DNA of 39,167 bases from VRUE01 sp040879985 (GCA_040879985.1 JBBDJH010000003.1:1-39167); one strand, 5' to 3'. Shown: positions 8,623 to 17,275, numbered from the stretch's first letter. Made by a program: numbers and translations. Notes: generated by a model not told the origin, from the sequence alone.

Positions 8623-9940
8623 ATGCGGAGCGGGTTTGGCGGGACGGTTCTACGGCTCGGGCGATTGCGGTGGCTACGGACCCCGCCTCGCTTGGGTCTA
8701 GGGAGCTGGTGGTTACTCGGATCGCGGGGCCAGATTTCAAGCGGAAGGGGGCTCCTGGCATTACTGCCCAGCCGTCGGCCTGGAGCGCCTGGACGGTGGC
8801 GGTCTCGTCTTGGACTGGGATCCAGACGTTTAAGCCTGCTGGGGACTCGATTTCTATGCCTTGCTTGCTGAGCTCGGCCAGGAAGGACTCGCGGCGCTTG
8901 GCGTAGGTCGTGGCTGCGCGATCCAGTTGGCGGGCGACGGATCTGGCGGCGATCAACTCGGCGGCGGTGCGTTGGAGCAGGTGGCTTACCCAGCCGGGGC
9001 CGACAACCTGGCGGCCGCGGACGCGGGAGATCGTGTGCGGGTCGCCGGCGAGGACGGCGAGTCGGAGGTCGGGGCCGAGCGACTTGGCGAGCGAGCGCGC
9101 CGCCGCCCAGCAGCTGCGGCCGGAGGTGAGGGTGAAGCGGGGTTTTCCGGCGATCGGGCCGAGATGATCGTCCTCGATCACCATCGCGTCCGGGCGGCGG
9201 TCGAGGACGGCGCGCAGCGCCGTGGCGCGCTCGGGGTCGAGCGAGGCGCCGGTCGGGTTCTGCCCGCGCGGGTTGAGCACGACGGCCTCGACCCCGGCCT
9301 CCAGCGCCTCCTGCAGCGCCGCCGGGACCATGCCGCGACTGTCGACCGCGACCGGCTGCAGGGCGAGCCCGAGCGCCCGCAGCAGGTAGAACAGCCCGGC
9401 GAAGCCGGGGTCTTCCACTGCAACCGCGTCGCCCGGGCGCAGCCGCGCCGCGAGCGACCGCTCGATCCCGTCGAGCGCGCCGCTGACGACGGCGAGCTCG
9501 GCGGCGTCGATCCCGTCCCGCTCGAGCTCGGCGCCGACCGACGCGAGCAGCCGGGGATCGGCGGGATCGCCGCCGTAGAGCTGTCGCGGCGGCTCGATTC
9601 CGCGCAGCGCCGCGGCCAGATCGGGAAGCAGCTCGGGGTCGGGGTTGCCGCTCGCCAGATCGCGCACGCCCGGCGGCACCGAGATGCCGGACCAGGGCGC
9701 GGCGACCGGCGGCTGCCAGCTGACGACCGTGCGACTGCGCGAGCGGCCGACGACGAGCCCGCGCGAGCGCAGATCGCGGAAGGCGGCGGCGACCGTCGTC
9801 GGGCTGACCCCGAGCTCGGCCGCGAGCGAGCGCACAGGCGGCAGCGGCGCCCCCGGCCGCAGCTCCCCCGCTTCGATCCCGCGCTCGATGCTCGCGGCGA
9901 TCGCCGCCGCCCCGTCGCCGGATATCCGATACTGTTCCAT
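8621..9940 (-). CDS. MocR-type regulator (GntR DNA-binding plus aminotransferase-like domain)
   Basis: A 439-residue fusion. Residues about 1-75 form a GntR winged helix (AASIERGIEAGELRPGAPLP, SVRSLA-like AAELGVSPTTVAAAFRDL). The rest is a fold-type I aminotransferase-like domain with LNPRGQNPTG, VIEDDHLG and the PLP-binding lysine in SLAKSLGPDLR. MocR proteins use PLP or an amino-acid adduct as effector and often control vitamin B6 or amino-acid genes. No such target lies next door, so only autoregulation can be proposed. Its promoter carries short palindromes at 9960-9975. A Shine-Dalgarno-like AAAGG is present. The gene ends inside the structured element. Confidence 0.88.
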   Translation of the reverse strand: MEQYRISGDGAAAIAASIERGIEAGELRPGAPLPPVRSLAAELGVSPTTVAAAFRDLRSRGLVVGRSRSRTVVSWQPPVAAPWSGISVPPGVRDLASGNPDPELLPDLAAALRGIEPPRQLYGGDPADPRLLASVGAELERDGIDAAELAVVSGALDGIERSLAARLRPGDAVAVEDPGFAGLFYLLRALGLALQPVAVDSRGMVPAALQEALEAGVEAVVLNPRGQNPTGASLDPERATALRAVLDRRPDAMVIEDDHLGPIAGKPRFTLTSGRSCWAAARSLAKSLGPDLRLAVLAGDPHTISRVRGRQVVGPGWVSHLLQRTAAELIAARSVARQLDRAATTYAKRRESFLAELSKQGIEIESPAGLNVWIPVQDETATVQALQADGWAVMPGAPFRLKSGPAIRVTTSSLDPSEAGSVATAIARAVEPSRQTRSA

Positions 9941-9958
9941 GTCAGATGACCTTTTTGT

Positions 9959-9975
9959 ACTGTAACAGTTTAAAC
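9959..9975 (-). promoter_or_regulatory. MocR promoter with overlapping palindromes
   Basis: On the minus strand TACAGT (9959-9964) is a good -10 box. It overlaps the palindrome CTGTAACAG (9960-9968), which is followed by the perfect palindrome GTTTAAAC (9968-9975). A repressor bound here would shut off the MocR gene. Confidence 0.45.
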
Positions 9976-10064
9976 GACAACGAGGCGGGGCTCGGCCGAG
10001 GCGGCGCGCGTCGATGAGGCCAAGGCCGCGCCCCGGGACGTTCCCGTGCCGCCCTACCTCAGCA

Positions 10065-10112
10065 CCGGTTGGTCACTTGGCCGCACTGGAGCGCCGTCAA
10101 GTGACCAACCGG
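10065..10112 (-). terminator. 15-bp hairpin after the NlpC/P60 gene
   Basis: CCGGTTGGTCACTTG (10065-10079) is the exact reverse complement of 10098-10112, with an 18-base loop. It lies 15 bases past the stop of the minus-strand peptidase gene and upstream of the MocR promoter, so it probably ends that transcript. There is no T-run. Confidence 0.6.
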
Positions 10113-10126
10113 CATAGCGGCGGCGC

Positions 10127-11344
10127 TCAGTAGCCCGGCGGGTGCCTGGCGATGAAGCCGGAGGTCGAGTTCGGCGGGGTCGCGTGCCAGCGCGGCCCGG
10201 AGCCGCCGGAGCCGGAGGTGTCGAAGGCGAGGCCGGCGATGCTGACCCAGACGTGGCCGGCGTTGGCGTAGACCGTGATCCACTGGCCCGGGCCGGCTTC
10301 GCCCCAGGTCGAGAGGCCGGTCGAGTCGAGAGGGCTGCTGAGGAAGCCGCCGCCGTTGAGGGCGAAGCTGACGGCGCCCGAGCAGTCGTAGCCGGGCGAA
10401 TCGAACGAGCCGTGCCCGCCGCCCCATATGTAGGGCTTGCTGGCGATCGAGTTGGCGGCTTCGATCGCGGCGGCGACCGCTGGCGGAGCGCCGCTCGGCA
10501 CGCTGGCCTGGTTTTCGGAGATGTACTCGGCGCGCTGGCCGGGGGTGAGCGGGGCCGGCGCACCCGCGGGGGCCGGCGAGCCCGCGGCGGAGAGCTGTTC
10601 GGAGATCGCCGCCAGGTTGTTGTTCAGCGCGGCTTCGCGCGATTCGAGCGCTTCGAGGTCGCGGCGGCGTTCGTCCTGCGCGGCCTTCAGCTCGGCGAAG
10701 CGCGAGGCGGCCTCGGCGCGGGCGTCGTCGGCTTCGCGCTCCTTGGCCGCAATCGTGTCGCGGGCCTCCTTCAGTTGGGCGCGGATCGCCGCCATCCGCT
10801 CGACCGCGCTTCGCGCCTCGTCGCGCAGCCCCTTGACCCGGTCGGCTACGGAGTCGTCGTAGTCCTGGATCCGGCTCAGGTATTCGGCCCGGACGCCGGC
10901 CTGCGACCAACTCTCCGACTCGAGCACGAGGTTGAGCACGTCGGGGCTGCCCGCCTCGTAGATCGCGACCAGCCGCTCGCGCAGCACCCCGAGCGCGCGC
11001 TGCAGCCTGGCGCGGATCCGGGCCAGGCGCTCCTCTTCGGCTTCCAGCTCAGCGGTCGCGCCGTCGAGCTCGGCCTGCTTGCCCGCCAGCTCGGCCTCGA
11101 GCGCAAGCTGCTGCTGACGCAGCCGCGAGACTTCCCCGAGCATCGTGTCGATCGCCTGGTTCTGCTCGGCCAGCGTCGCCGCGACCGAGCGCTGGCTGTC
11201 GCGCACATCGTCCAGCTTGCCCTGCGCGGCGTCGTATTTTTCGCGCAGAGTCTCGGCCGGCGCGCTCGCCGCGAGGCAGAGCGCGAGCAGCAGCAGGGTG
11301 GCCGGCAACAACAGCCACCGGGAGGTTCCGGCGGAGGGGCGCAT
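10127..11344 (-). CDS. secreted NlpC/P60 peptidoglycan hydrolase with coiled coil
   Basis: A 405-residue exported protein. The ATG at 11342-11344 was chosen because it opens a standard signal peptide (hydrophobic run WLLLPATLLLLALCLAA, cleavage near ASA-PAE). Residues about 30-270 are a long coiled coil in two arms, as in PcsB/RipC-type hydrolases that are switched on by FtsEX. A Pro/Ala linker leads to a C-terminal NlpC/P60 domain with the catalytic Cys321 (YDCSGAVSF) and His364 (NAGHVWVSI). It should cut cell-wall stem peptides at division. No ftsEX is in this window. TAGCGT sits 8 bases before the start, so the mRNA may be leaderless. Confidence 0.9.
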   Translation of the reverse strand: MRPSAGTSRWLLLPATLLLLALCLAASAPAETLREKYDAAQGKLDDVRDSQRSVAATLAEQNQAIDTMLGEVSRLRQQQLALEAELAGKQAELDGATAELEAEEERLARIRARLQRALGVLRERLVAIYEAGSPDVLNLVLESESWSQAGVRAEYLSRIQDYDDSVADRVKGLRDEARSAVERMAAIRAQLKEARDTIAAKEREADDARAEAASRFAELKAAQDERRRDLEALESREAALNNNLAAISEQLSAAGSPAPAGAPAPLTPGQRAEYISENQASVPSGAPPAVAAAIEAANSIASKPYIWGGGHGSFDSPGYDCSGAVSFALNGGGFLSSPLDSTGLSTWGEAGPGQWITVYANAGHVWVSIAGLAFDTSGSGGSGPRWHATPPNSTSGFIARHPPGY

Positions 11345-11467
11345 CGCGCCGCACGCTAACGAACTCGCGGCCCGATTGTTAGGAGTTGCTAATAACCTGC
11401 AACTTCCTTTGCAGAATCTGCCCGCTTGCAGGAAAAACCGCCACCGCGACGAGGGAGAGGATCGTAA

Positions 11468-11495
11468 TTGACTCGTAAGGCGCCCGCGCGATACT
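11468..11495 (+). promoter_or_regulatory. sigma-70-type promoter for the lipoprotein gene
   Basis: TTGACT (11468-11473), a 16-base spacer and GATACT (11490-11495) lie 34 bases before the ATG. The mRNA would have a leader with the strong AGGAGGAGG ribosome-binding site at about 11519-11527. Confidence 0.55.
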
Positions 11496-11529
11496 CGGTC
11501 GCACAGAACCCCCGGACAGGAGGAGGACG

Positions 11530-12099
11530 ATGGCTCGGCTCTCGATACTGGCGATCTGCGCACTGGCGATCTTCGCGATCGGCTGCGGCGACTCGGACGA
11601 CAATGGCAGCGCGAACGCGAGCGGCGGCGCGGCCGGCAGCGACGCGATGAAGAGCGACGACGCGATGCAGGCCGATGGCGACGCGATGGAGAGCGATGCC
11701 TCCACCGGCACGACGGCGACGACCGCCAACCGCAGGTCCAAGCGCGGCAAGACGATCAAGGCGGTCGGCTCGGAGTTCGGCAGGGTCGTCGCCGACGGGC
11801 GCGGCGAGGCCTTCTACCTCTTCGACAAGGAGAAGGGCAAGCGGAGCCAGTGCTACGGCGCCTGCGCCCGCGCCTGGCCACCGGTCCTCACCAAGGGCAA
11901 GCCGCGCGCCGGCAAGGGCGTCAAGGCCGGCCTGCTCGGCACGACGAAGCGCAAGAACGGCAAGCTCCAGGTGACCTATAAGGGCCAGCCGCTCTACTAC
12001 TACGTCGACGACGAACCGGGCCTGATCCTCTGCCAGGACGTCGCCGAGTTCGGCGGTCTCTGGTTGGTGGTCAAGCCGAACGGCAACCCGGTCACCTGA
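11530..12099 (+). CDS. lipoprotein with the secreted COG4315-type repeat
   Basis: A 189-residue lipoprotein with lipobox AIGC and acylated Cys19. An acidic, Met/Asp/Ser-rich linker (residues about 20-75) follows. The C-terminal domain (about 80-185) is the COG4315/PF03640 type found in many actinobacterial secreted proteins: LFDKEKGKRSQCYGACARAWPP, then a second LYYYVDDEPG...FGGLWLVV unit with its own Cys. The function of this domain is unknown. A role in surface redox or metal chemistry is only a guess. Strong ribosome-binding site, own promoter. Confidence 0.85.
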   Translation: MARLSILAICALAIFAIGCGDSDDNGSANASGGAAGSDAMKSDDAMQADGDAMESDASTGTTATTANRRSKRGKTIKAVGSEFGRVVADGRGEAFYLFDKEKGKRSQCYGACARAWPPVLTKGKPRAGKGVKAGLLGTTKRKNGKLQVTYKGQPLYYYVDDEPGLILCQDVAEFGGLWLVVKPNGNPVT

Positions 12100-12117
12100 C
12101 CGGATAGGCCCCGGGGA

Positions 12118-12864
12118 TCAGAGTCGCTGGGCGAAGAGGACGGCGGCGACCGCGGTCGCCAGGTTGAGGCTGGAGACGCCGGCCCGCATCGGGATGCCGA
12201 GGCGGAGATCGGCGCGCTCGAGCAGCGGGTCGCTGAGGCCGTAGCGCTCGGTGCCGAAGGCGAGGATCGCGCCGGGCGGCAGCTCGGCCGGGCGCAGATC
12301 CTCGCCGCCAGGGTCGATCGCGACCAGCGGCCGGTCGCTCGCCGGCAGCTCGGCGACCCCGGCGACCGGCAGGGCGAAGTGCAGGCCGGCGGCGGCGCGC
12401 ACCGCGTCCGGGTGCCAGGGGTCGTTGGGCCCGACGGTGAGCACAGCGGCCGCGCCGGCGGCGGCGGCGACCCGCACGCAGGCGCCCATGTTGCCCATCG
12501 TGCGCGGATCCTCGAGCAGGACCAACGGCTGGGCGGCCGGGCCGGCCAGCAGCGCGCCCGGGTCGACCGCCGGGCGGTTGGCGATCGCGACGACGCCGGT
12601 GCGCGGCGCCTGCGGCACCAGCTCGGCGATGACCGCCGCCGAGACGGGAGCGGTCCGCTCGACCAGTCCGTCGCCGAGGTCCGGTGCAAGCTCCTCCGCC
12701 AACTCGCGCAGCCGCTCGCGGTCGGCGGCGACCGCCTCGAGCAGCTCGGCGCCGAAGCGCAGCGCGTGCTTGAGGGCGTGGAATCCCTCCAGCACGGCGA
12801 GGCGCGGGTCGCGCCGCGCCGTGCGGAAGCGGCGGATCAGCGCCTGCTCGTCGGCCTCGCTCAC
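12118..12864 (-). CDS. TrmH/SpoU-family RNA 2'-O-methyltransferase
   Basis: About 248 residues with the three SPOUT knot motifs: LEDPRTMGNMGACVRVAAAAG, AFGTERYGLS, and IPMRAGVSSLNLATAVAAVLF at the C-terminus. It should methylate a ribose in rRNA or tRNA using S-adenosylmethionine. The Asn of the usual DPxNxG motif 1 is replaced by Thr-Met-Gly-Asn spacing, so the exact target is uncertain. I prefer the GTG at 12862-12864, because the longer start at 12912 would overlap the end of the PBP gene by 17 bases and gives a poor N-terminus. It lies downstream of the PBP gene on the same strand and may be co-transcribed. Confidence 0.85.
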   Translation of the reverse strand: MSEADEQALIRRFRTARRDPRLAVLEGFHALKHALRFGAELLEAVAADRERLRELAEELAPDLGDGLVERTAPVSAAVIAELVPQAPRTGVVAIANRPAVDPGALLAGPAAQPLVLLEDPRTMGNMGACVRVAAAAGAAAVLTVGPNDPWHPDAVRAAAGLHFALPVAGVAELPASDRPLVAIDPGGEDLRPAELPPGAILAFGTERYGLSDPLLERADLRLGIPMRAGVSSLNLATAVAAVLFAQRL

Positions 12865-12895
12865 CGTCTCATCATTACGAACCCGGCGAAACGGG

Positions 12896-15022
12896 TCAGC
12901 CGCTCGAGACACCGCCGGAGACGCCGCCGGACGGGGCGGGAGCGGGCGCCGGGGCCGGTGATGGCGCTGGCGCCGGCGCCGAATCCGCTTCCCCTCCGCG
13001 GTCGCCGCGGTCGCCGCCGCCTTTCGCCGACCCGTCTTCGTCGCCTTCTTCGCCTTCTTCGAACTCTTCTTCTTCGCCGCCGTAGGAGTCGGTCGTCTGG
13101 TCGCTGTCGAGGCCGGAGAGCTCGGGCAGGCTCGCCGGCTGCTCGAATTCGGCGCATTCGCCGCTGTTGGCCGCTTCCATGTAGGAGCGCCAGATCGGCC
13201 CCGCGGTGGTGCCGCCGTAGCCGGTCGACGCGCGCGACTGCGGGTGGCCGACCCAGACCGCGGTCGAGAAGCGCGGCGTGTAGCCCGCGAACCAGGCGTC
13301 GGAGAGTTCCTCCGAGGTGCCGGTCTTGCCCGCCGCCCGGCAGCCGATCGAGGTGTAGCCGGCGCCGGTCCCCTGCGTGATCACACCCTCCAGCAGCCTG
13401 GTCACTTCGAAGGCCTCGCCCTCGCTGAGCACGCGCTCGCCGGCCTCCGGGTCGGGTTCGTCGACTTCGCCGCTGGGGAACTCGACCCGGGCGATCGCGG
13501 TCGCCTCGCGGTGGATGCCGCCGCTCGCCAGCGTCGCGTAGGCGGAGGCCATTTCGAGCGGGGTGACGCCGACGGAGAGCCCGCCCAGCGCCTCCGCGGG
13601 CACCGATTCGAGCGGCGCCTCGATGCCCATCTGGCGGGCGGTCTGGGTCACGTTCTCGGGCCCGACGTCGAGGTCGAGCTGGGCGAAGACGACGTTGGTC
13701 GAGTGCCAGGTGGCCGAGGCGAGCGACATCGTGCCGCCGCCGGGCTCGGCGTTGTTGACGGTCCAGGGCGGGCCGGCTCCGGGTGGGTCCAGCGTCTTCG
13801 GCGAGGTGCCGTCATAGTAGGTGCTGTCGGGGTCGATCCCCTGCTTGATAGCCGCGGCGAGGACGAAGGTCTTGAACGCGGAGCCCGGCTGGCGGTGCGC
13901 CTGCCAGGCGTAGTTGAATTCGTTTTCGTCTTCGGAGCCCTCGGTCGAGGCGAGGGCGACGATCTCGCCGCTCGACGGATCGACCGAGGCGAGGCCGGCC
14001 GCCGGCCCGCCGCCCGCATAACAGACCCCGCAGGAGTCGACCGCTTCCTGCGCCCGTTCCTGCAGCTCCGGGTCGATCGTCGTGTAGGCCTTGAGGCCGC
14101 CGTAGCGCACCGTGTTGAGGCCGTATTTGTCGATCAGCTCCTGCTGGACCAGGTCGAAGAGCAGGCGATCGCGGATCACCCGGTACTTCTGCCCCGGGCT
14201 GAGGCCGAGGCCCTTGCCGATCGCCTTCTCGTATTCCTCCTCGCTGATGTAGCCCTGCCCCTCCATCGCCTCGAGCACCTGGTTGCGGCGCTCCAGGGCG
14301 GCGCGCGGGTCGAGCAGCGGGTTGTATTCGGACGGCGCCTGCGGCAGCCCGGCGATCATCGCCGCCTCGGTCAGCTCGAGCTCGCGGGCGGGCTTGCCGA
14401 AGTAGGTCTGCGCCGCCGCCTCGGCGCCGACGGCCGTCTCGCCTTCGACCGTGCCATAGGGGGCGCTGTTGAGGTAGGCGGTGAGGATCCACTGCTTCGA
14501 GTGCTTTTCCTCCTGCTCGTAGGCGAGGTGGGCTTCGATCAGCTTGCGCTCGATCGTCGGCGCGGGATCGCGGATGTAGAGGTTGCGGACGAGCTGCTGG
14601 GTGATCGTCGATGCGCCCTGCACCGGCTTGCCGCCAGCCTGCAGGTTCTTCCAGGCGGCGCGGACGATCCCGGCCGGGTCGATCGCGCCGTGCTCGAAGA
14701 AGTTGCGATCCTCGATCGCGACGGTGGCGTACTTGAGGTTCTGCGGCAGGGCCCGCGAGCGCACCGGCTGGCGGATGTTGCTGGCGCTGATGAAGCCGAT
14801 CAGGCTGCCGTCGGCGGCGTAGATCGCCGAGGAGCGCCCTTTCTGCACCGGCTTCAGGCTGGAGAGCGGCGGCGCCGAGTTGTAGACGTCGATCGCCCAG
14901 CTCGCCCCCACCCCGCCGGCGACGGCGAGCGCGATCGCGATCGCGCTGACCAGGATCGTCAGCTTGCGCTTCCAGCTCGCGCCATGCGACCTGCGTCGCT
15001 GGCGTCGCTCCCGGCTCGTCAT
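12896..15022 (-). CDS. penicillin-binding protein 1A (bifunctional)
   Basis: A 708-residue cell-wall synthase. There is one membrane anchor (residues about 21-44). A GT51 transglycosylase domain follows, with catalytic Glu104 in AIEDRNFFEHG and the TITQQLVRN motif. The transpeptidase domain has Ser381 and Lys384 (GSAFK), STN at 441-443 and KTG at 566-568. All catalytic residues are present. The tail (about 640-708) is acidic, then Gly- and Pro-Ala-rich, and probably disordered outside the membrane. It polymerises and cross-links peptidoglycan. TAGAAT lies 7 bases before the ATG, so a leaderless mRNA is likely. Confidence 0.95.
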   Translation of the reverse strand: MTSRERRQRRRSHGASWKRKLTILVSAIAIALAVAGGVGASWAIDVYNSAPPLSSLKPVQKGRSSAIYAADGSLIGFISASNIRQPVRSRALPQNLKYATVAIEDRNFFEHGAIDPAGIVRAAWKNLQAGGKPVQGASTITQQLVRNLYIRDPAPTIERKLIEAHLAYEQEEKHSKQWILTAYLNSAPYGTVEGETAVGAEAAAQTYFGKPARELELTEAAMIAGLPQAPSEYNPLLDPRAALERRNQVLEAMEGQGYISEEEYEKAIGKGLGLSPGQKYRVIRDRLLFDLVQQELIDKYGLNTVRYGGLKAYTTIDPELQERAQEAVDSCGVCYAGGGPAAGLASVDPSSGEIVALASTEGSEDENEFNYAWQAHRQPGSAFKTFVLAAAIKQGIDPDSTYYDGTSPKTLDPPGAGPPWTVNNAEPGGGTMSLASATWHSTNVVFAQLDLDVGPENVTQTARQMGIEAPLESVPAEALGGLSVGVTPLEMASAYATLASGGIHREATAIARVEFPSGEVDEPDPEAGERVLSEGEAFEVTRLLEGVITQGTGAGYTSIGCRAAGKTGTSEELSDAWFAGYTPRFSTAVWVGHPQSRASTGYGGTTAGPIWRSYMEAANSGECAEFEQPASLPELSGLDSDQTTDSYGGEEEEFEEGEEGDEDGSAKGGGDRGDRGGEADSAPAPAPSPAPAPAPAPSGGVSGGVSSG

Positions 15023-15029
15023 CGCAAAA

Positions 15030-15035
15030 ATTCTA
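15030..15035 (-). promoter_or_regulatory. -10 box of a leaderless promoter for the PBP gene
   Basis: TAGAAT on the minus strand followed by 7 bases and the ATG. Transcription would start at or next to the start codon. Confidence 0.5.
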
Positions 15036-15109
15036 TTCAGCCGCGGTTGTCGGCCCTTTTCGCTCTGGCAAGCGCAATAACGCGCCCGCCGTGCGCGGGA
15101 CGGCTGGGC

Positions 15110-16006
15110 TCAGGCGGCGGCCCTGATCCGCGCCCGCCACTCGTCGGCGTCGAAGCGGGCGGGCTCGGTCTCGCGCAGGAAGCGTTCGAGCGCGGCGATG
15201 AAGCGGCCGGGCGCCTCCAGCTGCGGCAGGTGGCCGACGTCCTCGAAGACCTCGAGCCGGCTGGCCGGGATCGCCCGCGCGGCGTCTTCGCCGTGGCGGA
15301 CCGGGATGATCGAGTCGCGGGCGCCCCAGACGATCAGCACCGGCACCGCCTCGGCGAGGTAGAGGCGGTCGCCGGCGGCGACGCGCTGGCCGCCGGTCCC
15401 GACCACGGCGCGCAGGGTGTCGAGGAAGGCGGCGCGGCGGACCGGGTCGTCGAGCGAGGCGTAGCCGCGGGCAACCTCGGCGACGTCGAAGCTCGGCCGC
15501 AGGCCGACCGCGGAGAGCCCGCGGCCGACGACCGAGCCGAGCCGCTGCCCGGCGCCGGCGGTGACCGCGATGAAGAGGTCGGCGCCGGGCAGCGCGGCGG
15601 CGCGCAGGACCGGGCTCACCTCGGGGCCGAGGCCGCCGCTGGAGACCAGCACCAGGCGCTCGACCATCTCGGGGAACTGGTAGGAGAGCTGCATCGCGAC
15701 GCCGCCGCCGAGCGAGTGACCGACCAGGGTCGCGCGCTCGTGGCCGAGCGCCAGCAGCAGATCGCGCAGGCCGGCGGCGAGCGCCCCGATCGAGTAGTCG
15801 CCGCCGCCGGGCTCGGAAGCCCCGTGGCCGGGGAAGTCGGGGGCGATCACCGTGTGGTGGCGGGCCAGCGGCTCGATCGACTCGCGCCAGTTGTCGCAGC
15901 TGCCGGCGATGCCGTGGATCAGCAGCAGGACCGGGCCCTCGCCCGCCTCGAGGTAGGAGACCGAGCGGCCGTGGACGACCGCCGTCTTGACCTGGGTCGC
16001 AGACAT
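15110..16006 (-). CDS. alpha/beta-hydrolase
   Basis: A 298-residue alpha/beta-hydrolase fold enzyme. Visible are the oxyanion-hole HGIAGSCDNW, the nucleophile elbow GHSLGG (Ser about residue 107), the acid in VLIVWGARDSIIP and the His in EDVGHLPQLEAP. It resembles the carboxylesterase/epoxide-hydrolase/MhpC group. The substrate is unknown. I chose the ATG at 16004-16006 rather than an upstream frame extension because TATTGT lies 6 bases upstream and the protein begins like its family there. It diverges from the VOC gene. Confidence 0.85.
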   Translation of the reverse strand: MSATQVKTAVVHGRSVSYLEAGEGPVLLLIHGIAGSCDNWRESIEPLARHHTVIAPDFPGHGASEPGGGDYSIGALAAGLRDLLLALGHERATLVGHSLGGGVAMQLSYQFPEMVERLVLVSSGGLGPEVSPVLRAAALPGADLFIAVTAGAGQRLGSVVGRGLSAVGLRPSFDVAEVARGYASLDDPVRRAAFLDTLRAVVGTGGQRVAAGDRLYLAEAVPVLIVWGARDSIIPVRHGEDAARAIPASRLEVFEDVGHLPQLEAPGRFIAALERFLRETEPARFDADEWRARIRAAA

Positions 16007-16012
16007 GCCGAC

Positions 16013-16018
16013 ACAATA
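16013..16018 (-). promoter_or_regulatory. -10 box of a leaderless promoter for the hydrolase gene
   Basis: TATTGT on the minus strand, 6 bases before the ATG at 16006. Confidence 0.45.
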
Positions 16019-16038
16019 TGCCCCGGCCGAGACAGGGT

Positions 16039-16059
16039 TACCGGCGAGGCCGGTAGCCT
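16039..16059 (+). promoter_or_regulatory. palindrome overlapping the -10 box of the VOC gene
   Basis: TACCGGC-GAG-GCCGGTA (16039-16055) runs into TAGCCT (16054-16059), which sits 7 bases before the GTG at 16067. This looks like an operator set on a leaderless promoter. The T-run that follows makes it look like a terminator, but it is too close to the start for that. Confidence 0.4.
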
Positions 16060-16066
16060 TTTTGCA

Positions 16067-16444
16067 GTGCCCAGCTTCCTGCACACCTGCTACCGGATCG
16101 GCGAGATCGATCGCTCGGTCGCCTTCTACGAGAAGCTCGGCTTCGAGGAGGCGCGGCGGATGCCGATCGGCGACGAGGCGATCAACGTCTTCATGGCCAT
16201 GCCGGGGGAAGATCCGCGCCTCGAGCTGACCTACAACCACGGTGTGACCGACTACGACCACGGCACCGGCTACAACCACATCACCCTGCTCGTCGAGGAC
16301 CTCGACGGCACCCTGGACGGCCTCGCCGCACAGGGAATCGAGCCCGAGAAGCCCCCCTACCGCCCCGGCGGCCGCAGCGAGGGCCACCGGATCGCGTTCG
16401 TCCGCGACCCGGACGGGTACCGCATAGAGCTGATCGGCGAGTAG
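16067..16444 (+). CDS. VOC-family protein (glyoxalase I-like)
   Basis: A 125-residue protein with two beta-alpha-beta-beta-beta units. It starts with FLHTCYRIGEIDRSVAFYEKLGFEE, then RLELTYNHG, YNHITLLVEDLD, and ends RDPDGYRIELIGE. The His in the first strand and the Glu residues in LELTYN and RIELI match the metal ligands of glyoxalase I (lactoylglutathione lyase), so methylglyoxal detoxification is plausible. Organisms of this group use other thiols, so the cofactor is uncertain. GTG start, leaderless-type promoter. Confidence 0.85.
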   Translation: MPSFLHTCYRIGEIDRSVAFYEKLGFEEARRMPIGDEAINVFMAMPGEDPRLELTYNHGVTDYDHGTGYNHITLLVEDLDGTLDGLAAQGIEPEKPPYRPGGRSEGHRIAFVRDPDGYRIELIGE

Positions 16445-16450
16445 CGGGCG

Positions 16451-16840
16451 TCAACCCCCGTACAGCTTGAGGCCCTCGAGGGCCGGGGCGATGCGCTCGA
16501 AGTCGGAGTCGAGGCTCCAGAGGACGTGACCGCCGCGCGCCGCGGCGACCGCGATCGCGAGGTCGGTGAGCGGCAGGGTCTGGCCAGCCTGGCGCAGGCG
16601 GCGGCCGACCTGGCCGACCTCACGCCAATCCGATGCGGGGAGCTGCACCCAGGACAGGGACGACAGCGTTGCCCACATCCGCTCGGCGACGTCCCCATCC
16701 GCACCGGCGAGAAGCTCGGCGACGACAGGACCGCAGGTGGCCACCTCTCCGCGATCCAGCAGGACCCGCATCGCCGCCGCAGATCCTTTCGAACCACGGC
16801 GCGAGTAATCGATCCACACCGACGTATCCGGCAGCACCAT
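16451..16840 (-). CDS. vapC: VapC-type PIN-domain toxin
   Basis: A 129-residue PIN-domain ribonuclease. The four acidic residues that hold the metal are present: Asp5 (LPDTSVWIDY), Glu42 (VVAELLAG), Asp93 (LTDLAIA) and Asp111/Asp113 (SLDSDF). VapC toxins cleave tRNA or rRNA and stop translation when free of antitoxin. The ATG overlaps the antitoxin stop (TGATG at 16838-16842), giving coupled synthesis. The target RNA is unknown. Confidence 0.9.
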   Translation of the reverse strand: MVLPDTSVWIDYSRRGSKGSAAAMRVLLDRGEVATCGPVVAELLAGADGDVAERMWATLSSLSWVQLPASDWREVGQVGRRLRQAGQTLPLTDLAIAVAAARGGHVLWSLDSDFERIAPALEGLKLYGG

Positions 16841-17043
16841 CAGATGTGCCGATCGATAGCCCGCATCTCCTTGGAGACGTCTTCGATCTCGATCTTGCCG
16901 GCGTTGGCGAGCAGCCAATCGACAGCGCCGCGGCGCACGTGATCCTCGATCGCAGCCTCCACCGCCTTGGTCTTGCTGAGTTCCGGATGGCGGGCCATCA
17001 GCGCCTCCATGAGATCGTCGTCCAGGTCGAGCGTGGTTCGCAT
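16840..17043 (-). CDS. vapB: VapB-type antitoxin
   Basis: A 67-residue protein beginning MRTTLDLDDDLMEALMARH, a ribbon-helix-helix DNA-binding segment of the VapB type. A C-terminal helix (WLLANAGKIEIEDVSKEM) should fill the toxin groove. I placed the start at the ATG 17041-17043, where the RHH strand begins, and not at the upstream in-frame start. Two direct repeats cover this start region and are the likely autoregulatory site. Confidence 0.88.
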   Translation of the reverse strand: MRTTLDLDDDLMEALMARHPELSKTKAVEAAIEDHVRRGAVDWLLANAGKIEIEDVSKEMRAIDRHI

Positions 17044-17060
17044 GGCATAAATATGGCATA
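17042..17060 (-). promoter_or_regulatory. direct-repeat operator of vapBC
   Basis: ATGGCATA occurs at 17042-17049 and 17053-17060, so the repeats are 11 bases apart (about one DNA turn). This is suitable for two RHH dimers side by side. The first repeat overlaps the start codon of vapB. Confidence 0.55.
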
Positions 17061-17275
17061 CACCGTAGATGTCTCCATTCTCAGTCAAGGCCTGGCCCGC
17101 AAGATCTCTCCCCCCTCACGGGCTGATACGCGCGTTGAAGTAACGCAAATTGCGGCATCACTCGGCATCAAGCGGGTCGGCGAGGCGACGGCACCTCCGG
17201 CCTGCACGACCTGCCGCCAGCGGCGGCGATAGGCTCCCAACCGCTCTAGTTTGGGAAGCGACAAGGAGAGGCGCC

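Noticed and set aside
16039..16063. Hairpin followed by a T-run read as an intrinsic terminator
   Set aside because: It ends within 12 bases of the VOC start codon and overlaps a -10 box, so an operator is the better reading.
13244..16444. Very long open frame on the plus strand across the PBP and hydrolase genes
   Set aside because: Antisense to two complete recognised genes. Only its last 125 codons (from 16067) are real, as the VOC protein.
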